Shown here: positions 6,776-14,516 of the stretch, piece after piece
Layout: the number at the start of each line of letters is the position of its first letter
How positions within the stretch are numbered: position 1 is the stretch's first letter
From: an uncultured Pelagibacteraceae bacterium
Lineage (GTDB): Bacteria > Pseudomonadota > Alphaproteobacteria > Pelagibacterales > Pelagibacteraceae
NCBI GenBank assembly: GCA_902577875.1
Contig: CACHAX010000009.1
Coordinates: forward strand, 1 to 42,176
Direction: 5' to 3'
Length of the DNA: 42,176 bases
Notes under the pieces: generated by a model
The model's database searches: none
Seen by the model: only the letters and a program-made list of their open reading frames with translations
What the model was told of the DNA's origin: nothing
Position numbers and translations under genes: made by a program

Positions 6776-8123
6776 TGAATTTGACTATAGTAAACTAAGA
6801 CATACAACATCAGTAGATCAGTCTGATAGAAAAGTACCATACAATTTAAGACAAAGCGGACCTACTAAAGTTGAGATGCTAATATCAACAAGAGTAAGGA
6901 AATCTCCATACTGGCATTTATCTATGAAAGCAGGATGTTGGAGAGCAACTGTTTATAACAGAATTTATCATCCAAGAGGTTATGTTAAACCTGAAGATGG
7001 TGGTGCAATGGTTGAGTACGAAGCAATTAAAAACCATGTAACAATGTGGAATGTTGCAGTTGAAAGACAAATACAAGTTAAAGGACCAGATGCAGAAAAA
7101 TTTGTTGATTATGTAATTACAAGAGATGCTACAAAAATTTCTCCAATGAGAGGAAGGTATGTAATTTTATGTAATGCTTATGGAGGAGTATTAAATGATC
7201 CTATTCTTTTAAGAATATCTAAAGATGAATTTTGGTTTAGTTTATCAGATAGTGATATAGGATTATATCTGCAAGGAGTAAATGCTGATGAAAGGTTTAA
7301 TGTTCAGATTAATGAAATAGATGCTTGTCCTGTACAAATTCAAGGCCCTAAAGCAAAAGCTTTAATGAAAGATCTTTGTGGGAGTGAAGTAGATATTGAT
7401 AACATGCCTTTTTATGGATTGGCGTCTGCAAAAGTTGGTGGAAGAAGTTGTATAATTTCTCAAACAGGTTTTTCGGGCGAATCTGGATTTGAAATATATT
7501 TAAGGGAAGCTACTTTATATGCTGAAGATATGTGGAATGCTGTTCTCGAAGCAGGTAAAAAACACAACTTAATGGTAATTGCTCCTGCACACCATAGAAG
7601 AATTCAAGCTGGAATTCTTTCATGGGGACAAGATATGGATCATGAGCATAATCCTTTTCAATGTAATCTAGGATATCAAGTTTCTTTATCTGGAAAAGGT
7701 GAATGGAACAAAAAAGGTGATTATGTTGGTAAAAAAGCTCTCGAGAAAATGAAAGCTGATTTAAAAGCAGGTCATAAACCTTACAAACTTCAATTAGTTG
7801 GACTTGAATTAGGAGGAAAACCCATTGAAGAATATGCTCCAGATTTTTGGTTAATTTCAGAGAACGGCAGTGAGCCCGTAGGATTTATAACATCTCCATG
7901 GTATCATCCAGAAAAAGGGAAAAATATTGCCATGGGATACGTTCCATTTGATGGCACACTAAATGCAAACGGTTTTCCAAAAGGTAAGGTTGGATCGAAA
8001 TTTAAAGTCCATCTACCAGAAAAATATTCTGATAAACCTGGAGAACCGGTCGATGCAGTTGTAGTTGATGTTCCATTTACAGAATCTTACAACGCAAATA
8101 CAAGAGAAGTGGTTAATAAGTGA
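6768..8123 (+). CDS. GcvT/DmdA/LigM-type tetrahydrofolate-dependent demethylase, substrate unknown
   Basis: A 451-residue member of the aminomethyltransferase (GcvT) superfamily. Characteristic stretches are YEAIKNHVTMWNVAVERQIQ (the DmdA-like dWDVAaERQV pattern), VKGPDAEKFVDYVITRD, CNAYGGVLNDPILLRI, QIQGPKAKAL and QTGFSGESGFEIYL, with NPFQCNLGYQVSL and KKALEKMK in the C-terminal domain. Enzymes with this pattern move a methyl group from sulfur (DmdA) or an aryl ether (LigM, DesA) to tetrahydrofolate. It is not the standard SAR11 DmdA, which is about 370 residues; this protein has about 80 more, including a roughly 50-residue N-terminal lead (HTTSVDQSDRKVPYNLRQSG). Translation is coupled to the MetF-like gene upstream. 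DMSP is possible, but an N-, O- or S-methyl osmolyte other than DMSP is at least as likely. Confidence 0.8.
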   Translation: MSNEFDYSKLRHTTSVDQSDRKVPYNLRQSGPTKVEMLISTRVRKSPYWHLSMKAGCWRATVYNRIYHPRGYVKPEDGGAMVEYEAIKNHVTMWNVAVERQIQVKGPDAEKFVDYVITRDATKISPMRGRYVILCNAYGGVLNDPILLRISKDEFWFSLSDSDIGLYLQGVNADERFNVQINEIDACPVQIQGPKAKALMKDLCGSEVDIDNMPFYGLASAKVGGRSCIISQTGFSGESGFEIYLREATLYAEDMWNAVLEAGKKHNLMVIAPAHHRRIQAGILSWGQDMDHEHNPFQCNLGYQVSLSGKGEWNKKGDYVGKKALEKMKADLKAGHKPYKLQLVGLELGGKPIEEYAPDFWLISENGSEPVGFITSPWYHPEKGKNIAMGYVPFDGTLNANGFPKGKVGSKFKVHLPEKYSDKPGEPVDAVVVDVPFTESYNANTREVVNK

Positions 8124-8133
8124 TAAAAATTTT

Positions 8134-8160
8134 TTTAGGGGGAATTTAATTCCCCCTAAA
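8134..8160 (+). terminator. Perfect 11-bp hairpin after the DmdA-like gene
   Basis: TTTAGGGGGAA at 8134-8144 pairs perfectly with TTCCCCCTAAA at 8150-8160 around a 5-base loop. It lies 10 bases after the demethylase stop. No T-run follows on the plus strand; a T-run precedes it instead. It could be a terminator, a 3'-end stabiliser, or a structure that hides the start region of the small gene at 8162. Confidence 0.65.
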
Positions 8161-8161
8161 T

Positions 8162-8269
8162 ATGACGAAAACCTTTTTCATAGTTGTTTGCATTATAATC
8201 GCTATTGCACTAATAATATTCCCATTAATCGTTTCATATAAGGCGCAAAAAAAAAATAAAGATAATTAA
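8162..8269 (+). CDS. Predicted 35-aa single-pass membrane peptide
   Basis: ATG 8162 opens a 35-codon frame: MTKTFFIVVCIIIAIALIIF, then PLIVSYKAQ and a KKNKDN tail. It is one hydrophobic helix (about residues 5-25) with a positively charged C terminus, so the inside orientation is likely at the tail. The stop TAA overlaps the next start codon (TAATG), an arrangement seen between many genes in this window. That is the main reason to think it is real. There is no Shine-Dalgarno; the start sits 2 bases after a strong hairpin. Function unknown. It may be a partner of the YIP1-like membrane protein downstream. Confidence 0.5.
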   Translation: MTKTFFIVVCIIIAIALIIFPLIVSYKAQKKNKDN

Positions 8270-8814
8270 TGTTTGCTCAGTTTTTAGATATTGTTTTTAA
8301 ATCGTTAAAGCTTGATAAAACTCTTTATAGAACTCCAAGATATTATGGAGAAGCTGGAATTTATTTTGCAATTCTAATTATGATTTTAGATGGGGTTGCG
8401 GGTGCTATTGCAGCTAATACGATTGTAAAAACATCAGTTGGTATATCTGGTTTAACAGCGTTATTAACATGGCTGGTGTGGGCAATTTTTATATTTGTAA
8501 TTGGGGTTAAAATTTTTCCTGATAAAGATAGAAAAATTCCATTTAAAAGAGTTCTTATAGCTGTTGGGTACGCACACGCTCCAGGCCTGATAAGATTTTT
8601 TGCAGTTACACCAGAGCTGGTTCTTTTAATTATTTTTCTTACTCAATTTTGGATTTTTGCTTCATTAATCATTGCAACAAGACATATTTTAAATTTAAAA
8701 TCAAATTTAAAAGCATTTGGAATTGTATTTTTGTCTTTTTTAATTATTTCTTTTTTGACGATTTCATTTGTAATGACAAAAATTAATTCATTACCTATTA
8801 GCACGAATATTTAA
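8269..8814 (+). CDS. YIP1-family-like multi-pass membrane protein
   Basis: A 181-residue membrane protein with about five hydrophobic segments (roughly 30-52, 60-83, 105-120, 123-142 and 150-170). The layout, with an amphipathic start (FLDIVFKSLKLDKTLYR), the early hydrophobic helix after PRYYGEAG, and the polar loop KIPFKRVLIAVGYAHAPGLI, resembles bacterial YIP1-domain proteins, where a loop containing GYA and P is typical. Bacterial members have no established function. It is coupled by TAATG to the 35-aa peptide and ends in a 4-base convergent overlap with the zinc-ribbon gene. Family assignment is from pattern only. Confidence 0.6.
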   Translation: MFAQFLDIVFKSLKLDKTLYRTPRYYGEAGIYFAILIMILDGVAGAIAANTIVKTSVGISGLTALLTWLVWAIFIFVIGVKIFPDKDRKIPFKRVLIAVGYAHAPGLIRFFAVTPELVLLIIFLTQFWIFASLIIATRHILNLKSNLKAFGIVFLSFLIISFLTISFVMTKINSLPISTNI

Positions 8815-8978
8815 AGCGGAAATAAAGTTTTTGCTGTTTTGCAGGAGTTACAAAGTTTATATCCTGTAAGTATTAAATTTTGAGTTACTGTCTCATCTTC
8901 TTTTTTACATTCATCACAAATATCATTTAATTCATTATTATCTGAATTGTCTGATTTATATTCAAAGTTATTAGTCAT
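8811..8978 (-). CDS. 55-aa zinc-ribbon protein
   Basis: A 55-codon gene read from ATG 8978-8976 to TAA 8813-8811. After an acidic, asparagine-rich start (SDNSDNNELND) it has CDEC at 21-24 and CNSC at 43-46, two CxxC pairs 18 residues apart, the layout of a zinc ribbon. Its start lies inside the end of the DUF3726-like gene (8-base overlap), so it is probably translated by coupling and belongs to the same minus-strand unit as the dipeptidase. It shares 4 bases with the convergent YIP1-like gene. Function unknown; a protein- or nucleic-acid-binding accessory is possible. The regular cysteine spacing and tight packing are the evidence that it is real. Confidence 0.7.
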   Translation of the reverse strand: MTNNFEYKSDNSDNNELNDICDECKKEDETVTQNLILTGYKLCNSCKTAKTLFPL

Positions 8979-9579
8979 TATCTGTTAATCCTGCTCCTGC
9001 AGTTTTTTGTTTTAACTCATCTGTTTCTTCCACAAATGTATTTTCAGATAATTTTGTTAATTCTTTCCAATCTTCTTCAGAAAAATTATTCTTATTTTCT
9101 AAGAATTGAATTTTAATTACATCAGCTTTTTCTACAACCTCACTACTTAAATAATTTGAATAAATTGATTGATTGAAATTTAATAAAAATTCTTTTTGAT
9201 CTATCTTTAAGAAAATTCTCTTTCCTGTTATTTCCGAAGATCTGCTGACAAACGGTAAAAATATTAATGGGTAAGCCATTTTTTCAATTTCTATATCATT
9301 TAGTTCTTGGATAGAGATAGATTGATCAAAAAAACTTAATCCAAGTTTAATCGGACAGTAAAAGTTTTGAGGTCTGTTACTTTTGTTAAAAGATTGGCAA
9401 TTTTCAAAATTCTCATTATTAAAAATTTTAAAATATTGGTTTATGTTTTTTATTCCTGGTAAACCAAATAACTCGAGTTGTTTAATGTTCTTTCCTATTT
9501 CTTCGGCAACACCCCAAGAGAAACCTTTTGCTTTAGTTGAACGTTTAACAATTGTATCGATTTCACTATAACTTCTCAT
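8971..9579 (-). CDS. DUF3726-like protein of unknown function
   Basis: A 202-residue protein. Two ends look familiar: the start SYSEIDTIVKRSTKAKGFSW followed by GVAEEIGKNIKQ, and the last residues AGAGLTDND, both of which I associate with DUF3726 proteins of alphaproteobacteria. No catalytic motif, signal peptide or membrane helix is evident. It follows the 550-residue unknown gene by 8 bases and overlaps the zinc-ribbon gene, so it is part of the dipeptidase unit. In roseobacters I recall similar genes beside an M19 dipeptidase, which would make this a conserved functional set; that is memory, not a search result. Confidence 0.65.
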   Translation of the reverse strand: MRSYSEIDTIVKRSTKAKGFSWGVAEEIGKNIKQLELFGLPGIKNINQYFKIFNNENFENCQSFNKSNRPQNFYCPIKLGLSFFDQSISIQELNDIEIEKMAYPLIFLPFVSRSSEITGKRIFLKIDQKEFLLNFNQSIYSNYLSSEVVEKADVIKIQFLENKNNFSEEDWKELTKLSENTFVEETDELKQKTAGAGLTDND

Positions 9580-9587
9580 TAATTACT

Positions 9588-11240
9588 TTAGTTATATATC
9601 CAATATTGATTAAATGAATTAAGTTCATTTGGTAATGGAGCTCCTTGAAACATACAAATCCTTAACCATTTGTCAGATCTTGGATCAAACTTTACTGCCC
9701 CAAAAAACGATAGTTTAAGTCTTAGCATATCAATAGGAACTAATTTTGAGCCGATAGTGTTATCTTGAATTTCAGAATATGGATATTTCTCTGTTATAAA
9801 CACTCTTCTTACAATATGTCTTAAATCATTGTTCCGTAATAGAAATTTACCAATCTTTAAGCTGTTTTTTAAATTAAAAATAGTTTCATAAAGTTTTTTT
9901 ATATCTCTAGCAATAGCTGTAGGCTGCTCAAGCTCAGAACCATTATCTTCAAACCGATCTCCAATTCTAGGCTCTTCCTTATTTTTTGATATAAACCAAA
10001 ATTTTTTATTATTTTCATTTTTTGAAAAATCAATTTTTAAAATATCTGAATAATTTTTCTCAATTATTTCTCTTAGGTCATTTATAGTTCTGTCTACAGG
10101 TATATTAAAACTACTATCCTCGTCTGAACTCATTTGAGAAATTAAAGGATCAGTTATTTCATTATATGGCTCCATCATTATAGAAACCAAATACTCAACT
10201 CCTTCTTCAGATAAATTTTCCTCTGCCCAGTTATATAATTTATCAAATATATAAAAATTTGATTTATCAATATTACCTTTCAAATAATTAATTAAATTTT
10301 GTAAATCATTAATTAAATTGTTTATTTTTTTCTTTTGGTATTCGCTGTCAGTATTCCATGAAGTTACATTTTTTAAAGATTTTGTTAAACAGTTGTAAAA
10401 AATTTTAAACTCTTCTTCTGATACTTTTTCTATTTCTCTTATTTTTTTTAAAGCTGTCTCTTTAGCTAGAATCCAATTATTTAACAATGAAGGGTGGTTA
10501 ACAATGAATGGTGCCATTCCTAATCCAGTTGAATTTCCAATTCCTAAATTTCTGCAAATATCCAAGGCTAATTCTACAGCATCTTTAGGATTTTTATGTT
10601 TTGCTATGTGATTGACCTGATCAAAAGTGAATTGTCTTACAAGATAAACCAACATCATTTCCAATCTAAAAGGACCATTTATTTCATCTCTATTTTTAAT
10701 TCTAAACCTGTCTGCTAATCCAAATTTTCCTGAGCCATATACTGCGGTTGTTCTGTACAAATATCCAACTTTTGAAAGCTCATTGGTATTTGGCTGGATA
10801 CCTTTTGATAAACAATCAACCACATAATTAAATGCTCTAACTGATCTATTTGCTCTTGAAAGAGTTAGTTCTTTATAAGAAAGTCTACCAACTTCTTGTT
10901 TAGGTACATTTTGTGAGAGTCTATCTATATCAAGTTTTGAGGGAATGCCGTCGTACAAAGCAAATGCAGCATCCCATTTGGTTGCAATTACTCTATCAGA
11001 TCTTTCCTCATCTTTAAGCTCATTAGCAAAACAAACTAAAGAATATGTTTTTTTATCTTTTGAAAATGAATAAATAGCAACTCCATATCCCCTATCATTC
11101 AAGTCGAACAAATCTCTTTTATATTTCCAATCTTTGAACTCATTTAAAAATGATCTTAGAAAAGATAATTTAGATTGATGAAACGATCCAAGCCTAGAGA
11201 GTTTCATTACAGTTTTAGGATCTCTTAGTGGAACTTGCAT
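9588..11240 (-). CDS. Conserved 550-aa protein of unknown function
   Basis: I do not recognise an enzymatic domain. The 550-residue protein has no signal peptide or clear membrane helices. The N-terminal half (1-270) is the more conserved-looking part, with PLRDPKTVMKLSRLGSFHQS, RGYGVAIYSF, VIATKWDAAFALYDG, YRTTAVYGSGKFGLADR, EMMLVYLVRQFTFDQV and GIGNSTGLGMAPFIVNHP. A charged, helical, lysine-rich middle (about 280-430) follows. The C terminus again looks compact (LRHIVRRVFITEKYPYSE, DKWLRICMFQGAPLPNE). Its ATG shares a base with the dipeptidase stop (TAATG), so the two are co-translated. The glycine-rich GSGKFG is not a true Walker A. It may act with the dipeptidase-like and DUF3726 proteins. 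Confidence 0.7.
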   Translation of the reverse strand: MQVPLRDPKTVMKLSRLGSFHQSKLSFLRSFLNEFKDWKYKRDLFDLNDRGYGVAIYSFSKDKKTYSLVCFANELKDEERSDRVIATKWDAAFALYDGIPSKLDIDRLSQNVPKQEVGRLSYKELTLSRANRSVRAFNYVVDCLSKGIQPNTNELSKVGYLYRTTAVYGSGKFGLADRFRIKNRDEINGPFRLEMMLVYLVRQFTFDQVNHIAKHKNPKDAVELALDICRNLGIGNSTGLGMAPFIVNHPSLLNNWILAKETALKKIREIEKVSEEEFKIFYNCLTKSLKNVTSWNTDSEYQKKKINNLINDLQNLINYLKGNIDKSNFYIFDKLYNWAEENLSEEGVEYLVSIMMEPYNEITDPLISQMSSDEDSSFNIPVDRTINDLREIIEKNYSDILKIDFSKNENNKKFWFISKNKEEPRIGDRFEDNGSELEQPTAIARDIKKLYETIFNLKNSLKIGKFLLRNNDLRHIVRRVFITEKYPYSEIQDNTIGSKLVPIDMLRLKLSFFGAVKFDPRSDKWLRICMFQGAPLPNELNSFNQYWIYN

Positions 11241-12208
11241 TAATTAATTCCTTTATAAAAATTAAACCAGTTATTGCCAAGTATCTTATTTATCTCTTCT
11301 TCGTGAAAACCTTTATTTATTAGTTCTGTGTTTATATTATTAAATCCTCTTGCATCCAAAAACCAATCTGGTTGTTTTGGAAAACCAGGTTTATCTTTAC
11401 TACCTTCACCAAAATTTTTTGATTTTGACCATGTTCCATTTCTCATCCACTCAACTACACTGTCTGGTTGGTTCAAGCATAAGTCTGATCCTATACCAAC
11501 ATTATTAATACCCATAATTTCAACTGTTCTTGCAACCATTTCACAAAAACTTTCTATTTTACAATTCGTTCCATCTTTTAAATGGTGAGCATACAATGAC
11601 AATCCTAACATTCCTCCACTATCAGATAAAACTTTTAATAATTCTGTAGATTTATTCCTTTTTGCTTCAAACCAAAAAGTTGGATTTGCATGAGTGATCG
11701 CAATTGGTTTTTGACTAATTTCAATTGCATCAAGTGTACTTTTCTCTGCTGAATGAGACATGTCAACAACGATACCTACTCTATTCATTTCTTTAATAGC
11801 CTCTTTTCCAAAATTAGTAACTCCGCTATCATTTTTTTCATAACATCCAGTGGCTAATAATGATTGGTTGTTATAAGTTAATTGCATAAATCTACAACCT
11901 TGTGAGTGTACTTTTTCTATAAGACCTATGTCATCTTCAATTGGTGAACAATTTTGAAATCCAAAAAAAATTGCAGTTTTGTTTTCTTCTTTTGCTTTTG
12001 TAATATCGTTGTAGTTATTTCCTAGAAATATAAGATCTTTATTTTCTTCGAAATGTTTATTCCACTCTTGTATTCTTTGTTGTAATTCATCATAGTCTTC
12101 ATGATAAACTAACGTTACGTGAACTGCATTTAATCCAGCTTTATTATTTATTTCAAAGATTTCTCTAGACCATTTACAATACTGAAGATTATCAATTCGA
12201 TAATTCAT
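11240..12208 (-). CDS. Peptidase M19 (membrane dipeptidase) family homologue with altered metal site
   Basis: A 322-residue M19-fold protein. The ligand motifs VDMSHS, ITHANP and GSDLCLN match the second half of the dipeptidase dinuclear zinc site (two histidines and an aspartate). The N-terminal HxD metal motif expected in a DxHND-like start is absent: the equivalent segment reads RIDNLQYCKW. The bridging glutamate position (normally VEG) reads FGFQNC. Ordinary dipeptide hydrolysis is therefore doubtful, and a related cyclic amide or amidine substrate, or a mononuclear site, is possible. No signal peptide is seen, so it is cytoplasmic. It leads a four-gene minus-strand unit. In Pseudomonas an M19-family gene sits beside the dimethylglycine demethylase genes, which fits the methylamine theme here; that comparison is from memory. 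Confidence 0.78.
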   Translation of the reverse strand: MNYRIDNLQYCKWSREIFEINNKAGLNAVHVTLVYHEDYDELQQRIQEWNKHFEENKDLIFLGNNYNDITKAKEENKTAIFFGFQNCSPIEDDIGLIEKVHSQGCRFMQLTYNNQSLLATGCYEKNDSGVTNFGKEAIKEMNRVGIVVDMSHSAEKSTLDAIEISQKPIAITHANPTFWFEAKRNKSTELLKVLSDSGGMLGLSLYAHHLKDGTNCKIESFCEMVARTVEIMGINNVGIGSDLCLNQPDSVVEWMRNGTWSKSKNFGEGSKDKPGFPKQPDWFLDARGFNNINTELINKGFHEEEINKILGNNWFNFYKGIN

Positions 12209-12312
12209 ATTTGATATACACTATTATTATTATTATGATTGTCACTAACTTAAACTGTCCTGAGCTAAAAATTGCAATTTAAGGGAAATATCTGTAAATT
12301 GATATTGGTTTC
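12209..12312. promoter_or_regulatory. Divergent intergenic region between the dipeptidase unit and purE
   Basis: These 104 bases must hold two divergent promoters. A short ATT triplet run (about 12221-12238) lies near the dipeptidase start. I see no purine riboswitch or operator-like palindrome and no well-scoring promoter pair. Confidence 0.35.
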
Positions 12313-12807
12313 ATGAAATACAAAAAAAAATCACATAAAGTATCAATTGTAATGGGCAGTCAGTCTGATTACAAAACAATGAAGAATTGTGAAAAAGTTC
12401 TTAAGATTTTAAAAGTTAATTATGAGACAAATATCGTCTCTGCACACAGAACTCCTGATAGACTTTATACCTATGCAAAGAAAGCAGAAAATAATAATAT
12501 TTCTATTATTATTGCTGGGGCCGGAGGATCAGCACATTTACCTGGTATGATTGCTGCTATAACTAGAATTCCAGTCATAGGTGTTCCCATTGAAAGTAAA
12601 AAGTTAAAAGGTTTAGATAGCCTACTATCAATTGCTCAAATGCCAAAAGGAATTCCTGTTGGCACAGTTGCTATTGGAGAAGATGGTGCGATCAATGCTG
12701 GTTTATATGCTGCTTCAATTATAGCTACGTATGATAACAATGTAAAAAAAGCACTTTTAAATTGGCGAAAAAAACAAACATCAAAAGTAAAAAAAAAACC
12801 AAAGTAA
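12313..12807 (+). CDS. purE: N5-carboxyaminoimidazole ribonucleotide mutase PurE
   Basis: A 164-residue class I PurE. VSIVMGSQSDYKTMK, VSAHRTPDRL and AGAGGSAHLPGMIAA are the CAIR-binding and catalytic motifs (the histidine in SAHR is the catalytic base region). GVPIESKKLKGLDSLLSI and MPKGIPVGTVAIG complete the family signature. It isomerises N5-CAIR to CAIR in purine synthesis, partnered by PurK encoded 3 bases downstream. A lysine-rich tail (KKQTSKVKKKPK) extends past the usual end. It begins with a lysine-rich leader (MKYKKKSHK), usual for this genome. Confidence 0.95.
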   Translation: MKYKKKSHKVSIVMGSQSDYKTMKNCEKVLKILKVNYETNIVSAHRTPDRLYTYAKKAENNNISIIIAGAGGSAHLPGMIAAITRIPVIGVPIESKKLKGLDSLLSIAQMPKGIPVGTVAIGEDGAINAGLYAASIIATYDNNVKKALLNWRKKQTSKVKKKPK

Positions 12808-12810
12808 TTA

Positions 12811-13854
12811 ATGTCGAAACCTGATCTAGGAATAATAGGTGGAGGACAATTAGGAAGTCTATTAGCATCCGCAGCAAAAAAACTTAATATTAAAACGATT
12901 ATTTTATCAGATGATAAAGATGCACCCGCAATCAATTTTGCAGATGAATTTATTTATGGAGATTACCAAGACATAAATATTATCAATAACTTTTTAGAAA
13001 AAGTTGATCTTGTTACTTATGAGTTTGAAAATATCCCATATGATATATTGAAAAAAATTAATGAAACCAAATCTGTATTACCAAGCCCCGAAATAAATAA
13101 ATTAATTCAAAATAGAATGACTGAAAAAGAATTTTTAAATAAAAATAATATAACTACAACACAGTTTGTAAGTATTAACGATTTAGATGATATAAAAACA
13201 AACGATAGATTAATACCTGGTTTATTGAAAACTTGTACACTTGGTTATGATGGAAAGGGCCAATATAAAATAAACAATGCAAATGATTTAAATGAAGATT
13301 TTGATTTTTCAAAAGGCTACATCTTAGAAAAGATAGTAAATTTAAAAAAAGAAATTTCAGTAGTGGTTACAAGATTTGGTCACCAAAAATATGAATTTTA
13401 TGATCCAATTGAAAATTATCATGAAGACCAGATTTTAAAACACTCCAAAATTCCCGCTGATATAAGTGATGAAATTAAAAATAAAGCATTGGACTGGGCA
13501 AAAACAGTGGCTGAAGAGCTTGATTATATTGGTACTATGTGCGTTGAATTCTTTATAGATAAAAATAATAATTTATACGCTAATGAAGTTGCACCAAGAG
13601 TACATAATTCTGGACATTTAACTATAAATTCACACAACATTAGCCAATTTGAAAATCATATCAGAGCTGTATGTGGACTTGAAAAATTAGAAACAAAAAA
13701 AATTTATAATGCAAAAATGCTTAATTTGATTGGTGAAGAAATATTAGAATATAAAAATAAAAAATTTAAAGAAAATGAATTTTTTTATGATTATTTAAAA
13801 AAAGAAGTTAAAGCTAAAAGGAAAATGGGACATTTAACAACTATAGAAAAATAG
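12811..13854 (+). CDS. purK: N5-carboxyaminoimidazole ribonucleotide synthase PurK
   Basis: A 347-residue ATP-grasp enzyme of normal length. LGIIGGGQLGSLLASAAKKL is the N-terminal preATP-grasp motif. TYEFENIPYD, LKTCTLGYDGKGQYKI (ATP-binding loop), CVEFFIDKNNNLYANEVAPR and HNSGHLTINSHNISQFENH are standard PurK signatures. It makes N5-CAIR from AIR, ATP and bicarbonate, which PurE then rearranges. It lies 3 bases after purE, so the two form an operon, and it ends 2 bases from the convergent SRAP gene. Confidence 0.95.
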   Translation: MSKPDLGIIGGGQLGSLLASAAKKLNIKTIILSDDKDAPAINFADEFIYGDYQDINIINNFLEKVDLVTYEFENIPYDILKKINETKSVLPSPEINKLIQNRMTEKEFLNKNNITTTQFVSINDLDDIKTNDRLIPGLLKTCTLGYDGKGQYKINNANDLNEDFDFSKGYILEKIVNLKKEISVVVTRFGHQKYEFYDPIENYHEDQILKHSKIPADISDEIKNKALDWAKTVAEELDYIGTMCVEFFIDKNNNLYANEVAPRVHNSGHLTINSHNISQFENHIRAVCGLEKLETKKIYNAKMLNLIGEEILEYKNKKFKENEFFYDYLKKEVKAKRKMGHLTTIEK

Positions 13855-13856
13855 TT

Positions 13857-14480
13857 TTAAGATATAGTTTGTATCAAAGAAATATTATTGTTTGTAGGTT
13901 TATTAACTTCTTTTGAAACTTCATGAAAGTTTAATCTCGTTTTTTTACACTCTTTAAGAAAACTCGATCCTGTTAATTCAAGATTTAAATATCTATTAAC
14001 ATCATTTTCATTAATTATAACAGGTTGTCTATGATGTATTTGTTTAATATTTTCATCTGCATCCTCAGTTATTAAACAAAATTGATCATTGTCATAAATA
14101 GCCGCTAAATACATAAGCTTTTTATCCTCTCTTAAAAAATAATAAGGTGTTTTATTTTCTTTTTCTCTTTTCCATTCATAAAAACCATCTGCTACAGCTA
14201 CACATCTATGTAATCGAATTAGTTTTTTGAAAGACACTTTTTCATCAATAGTTTCTAGTCTTGCATTTATTAAAGGTTTAAAATCTTTTTGCTTAGCCCA
14301 ACTAGGTACTACTCCCCACTTTAAATTTTCTAGAGTATTTCCATTATTATATTTTTTAATCACAGGTAATTTCTGAAATGGATGTGCATTATAATTTTCA
14401 TTATCTTCAACTTGTATAGCTGACTTAACAAGTTTTTTTGTTTTTGTAACGGGGCTAGTTATTACGTATCTTCCACACAT
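13857..14480 (-). CDS. SRAP/HMCES (YedK) family abasic-site-processing protein
   Basis: A 207-residue SRAP-domain protein. Cys2 after the initiator Met (MCGRYVITS) is the residue that forms the covalent thiazolidine link with abasic sites in single-stranded DNA. WGVVPSWAK, INARLETI, RCVAVADGFYEWKRE and the C-terminal HHRQPVI (catalytic-site histidine) are the other family marks. In E. coli YedK it protects abasic sites in ssDNA. The sequence is complete, and methionine removal is required to free Cys2. It stands alone on the minus strand, convergent with purK and divergent from the acetyltransferase with only 36 bases between starts. Genome streamlining may explain its retention as a repair gene; that is inference. 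Confidence 0.92.
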   Translation of the reverse strand: MCGRYVITSPVTKTKKLVKSAIQVEDNENYNAHPFQKLPVIKKYNNGNTLENLKWGVVPSWAKQKDFKPLINARLETIDEKVSFKKLIRLHRCVAVADGFYEWKREKENKTPYYFLREDKKLMYLAAIYDNDQFCLITEDADENIKQIHHRQPVIINENDVNRYLNLELTGSSFLKECKKTRLNFHEVSKEVNKPTNNNISLIQTIS

Positions 14481-14516
14481 ATTTAATTTTCTTGGTTTAA
14501 TCTAAATTTAGATTAT

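Noticed and set aside
6768..8123. Calling the 451-residue protein dmdA
   Set aside because: It is about 80 residues longer than SAR11 DmdA, differs in its N-terminal region, and is paired with MetF as LigM is. DMSP specificity cannot be claimed.
10700..10740. A Walker A-like glycine run (GSGKFG) in the 550-residue protein
   Set aside because: It lacks the GxxxxGK[ST] spacing and a Walker B partner, so it is not a P-loop.
12636..12935. A 99-codon open frame on the minus strand
   Set aside because: It spans the purE/purK junction in antisense and has no family features.
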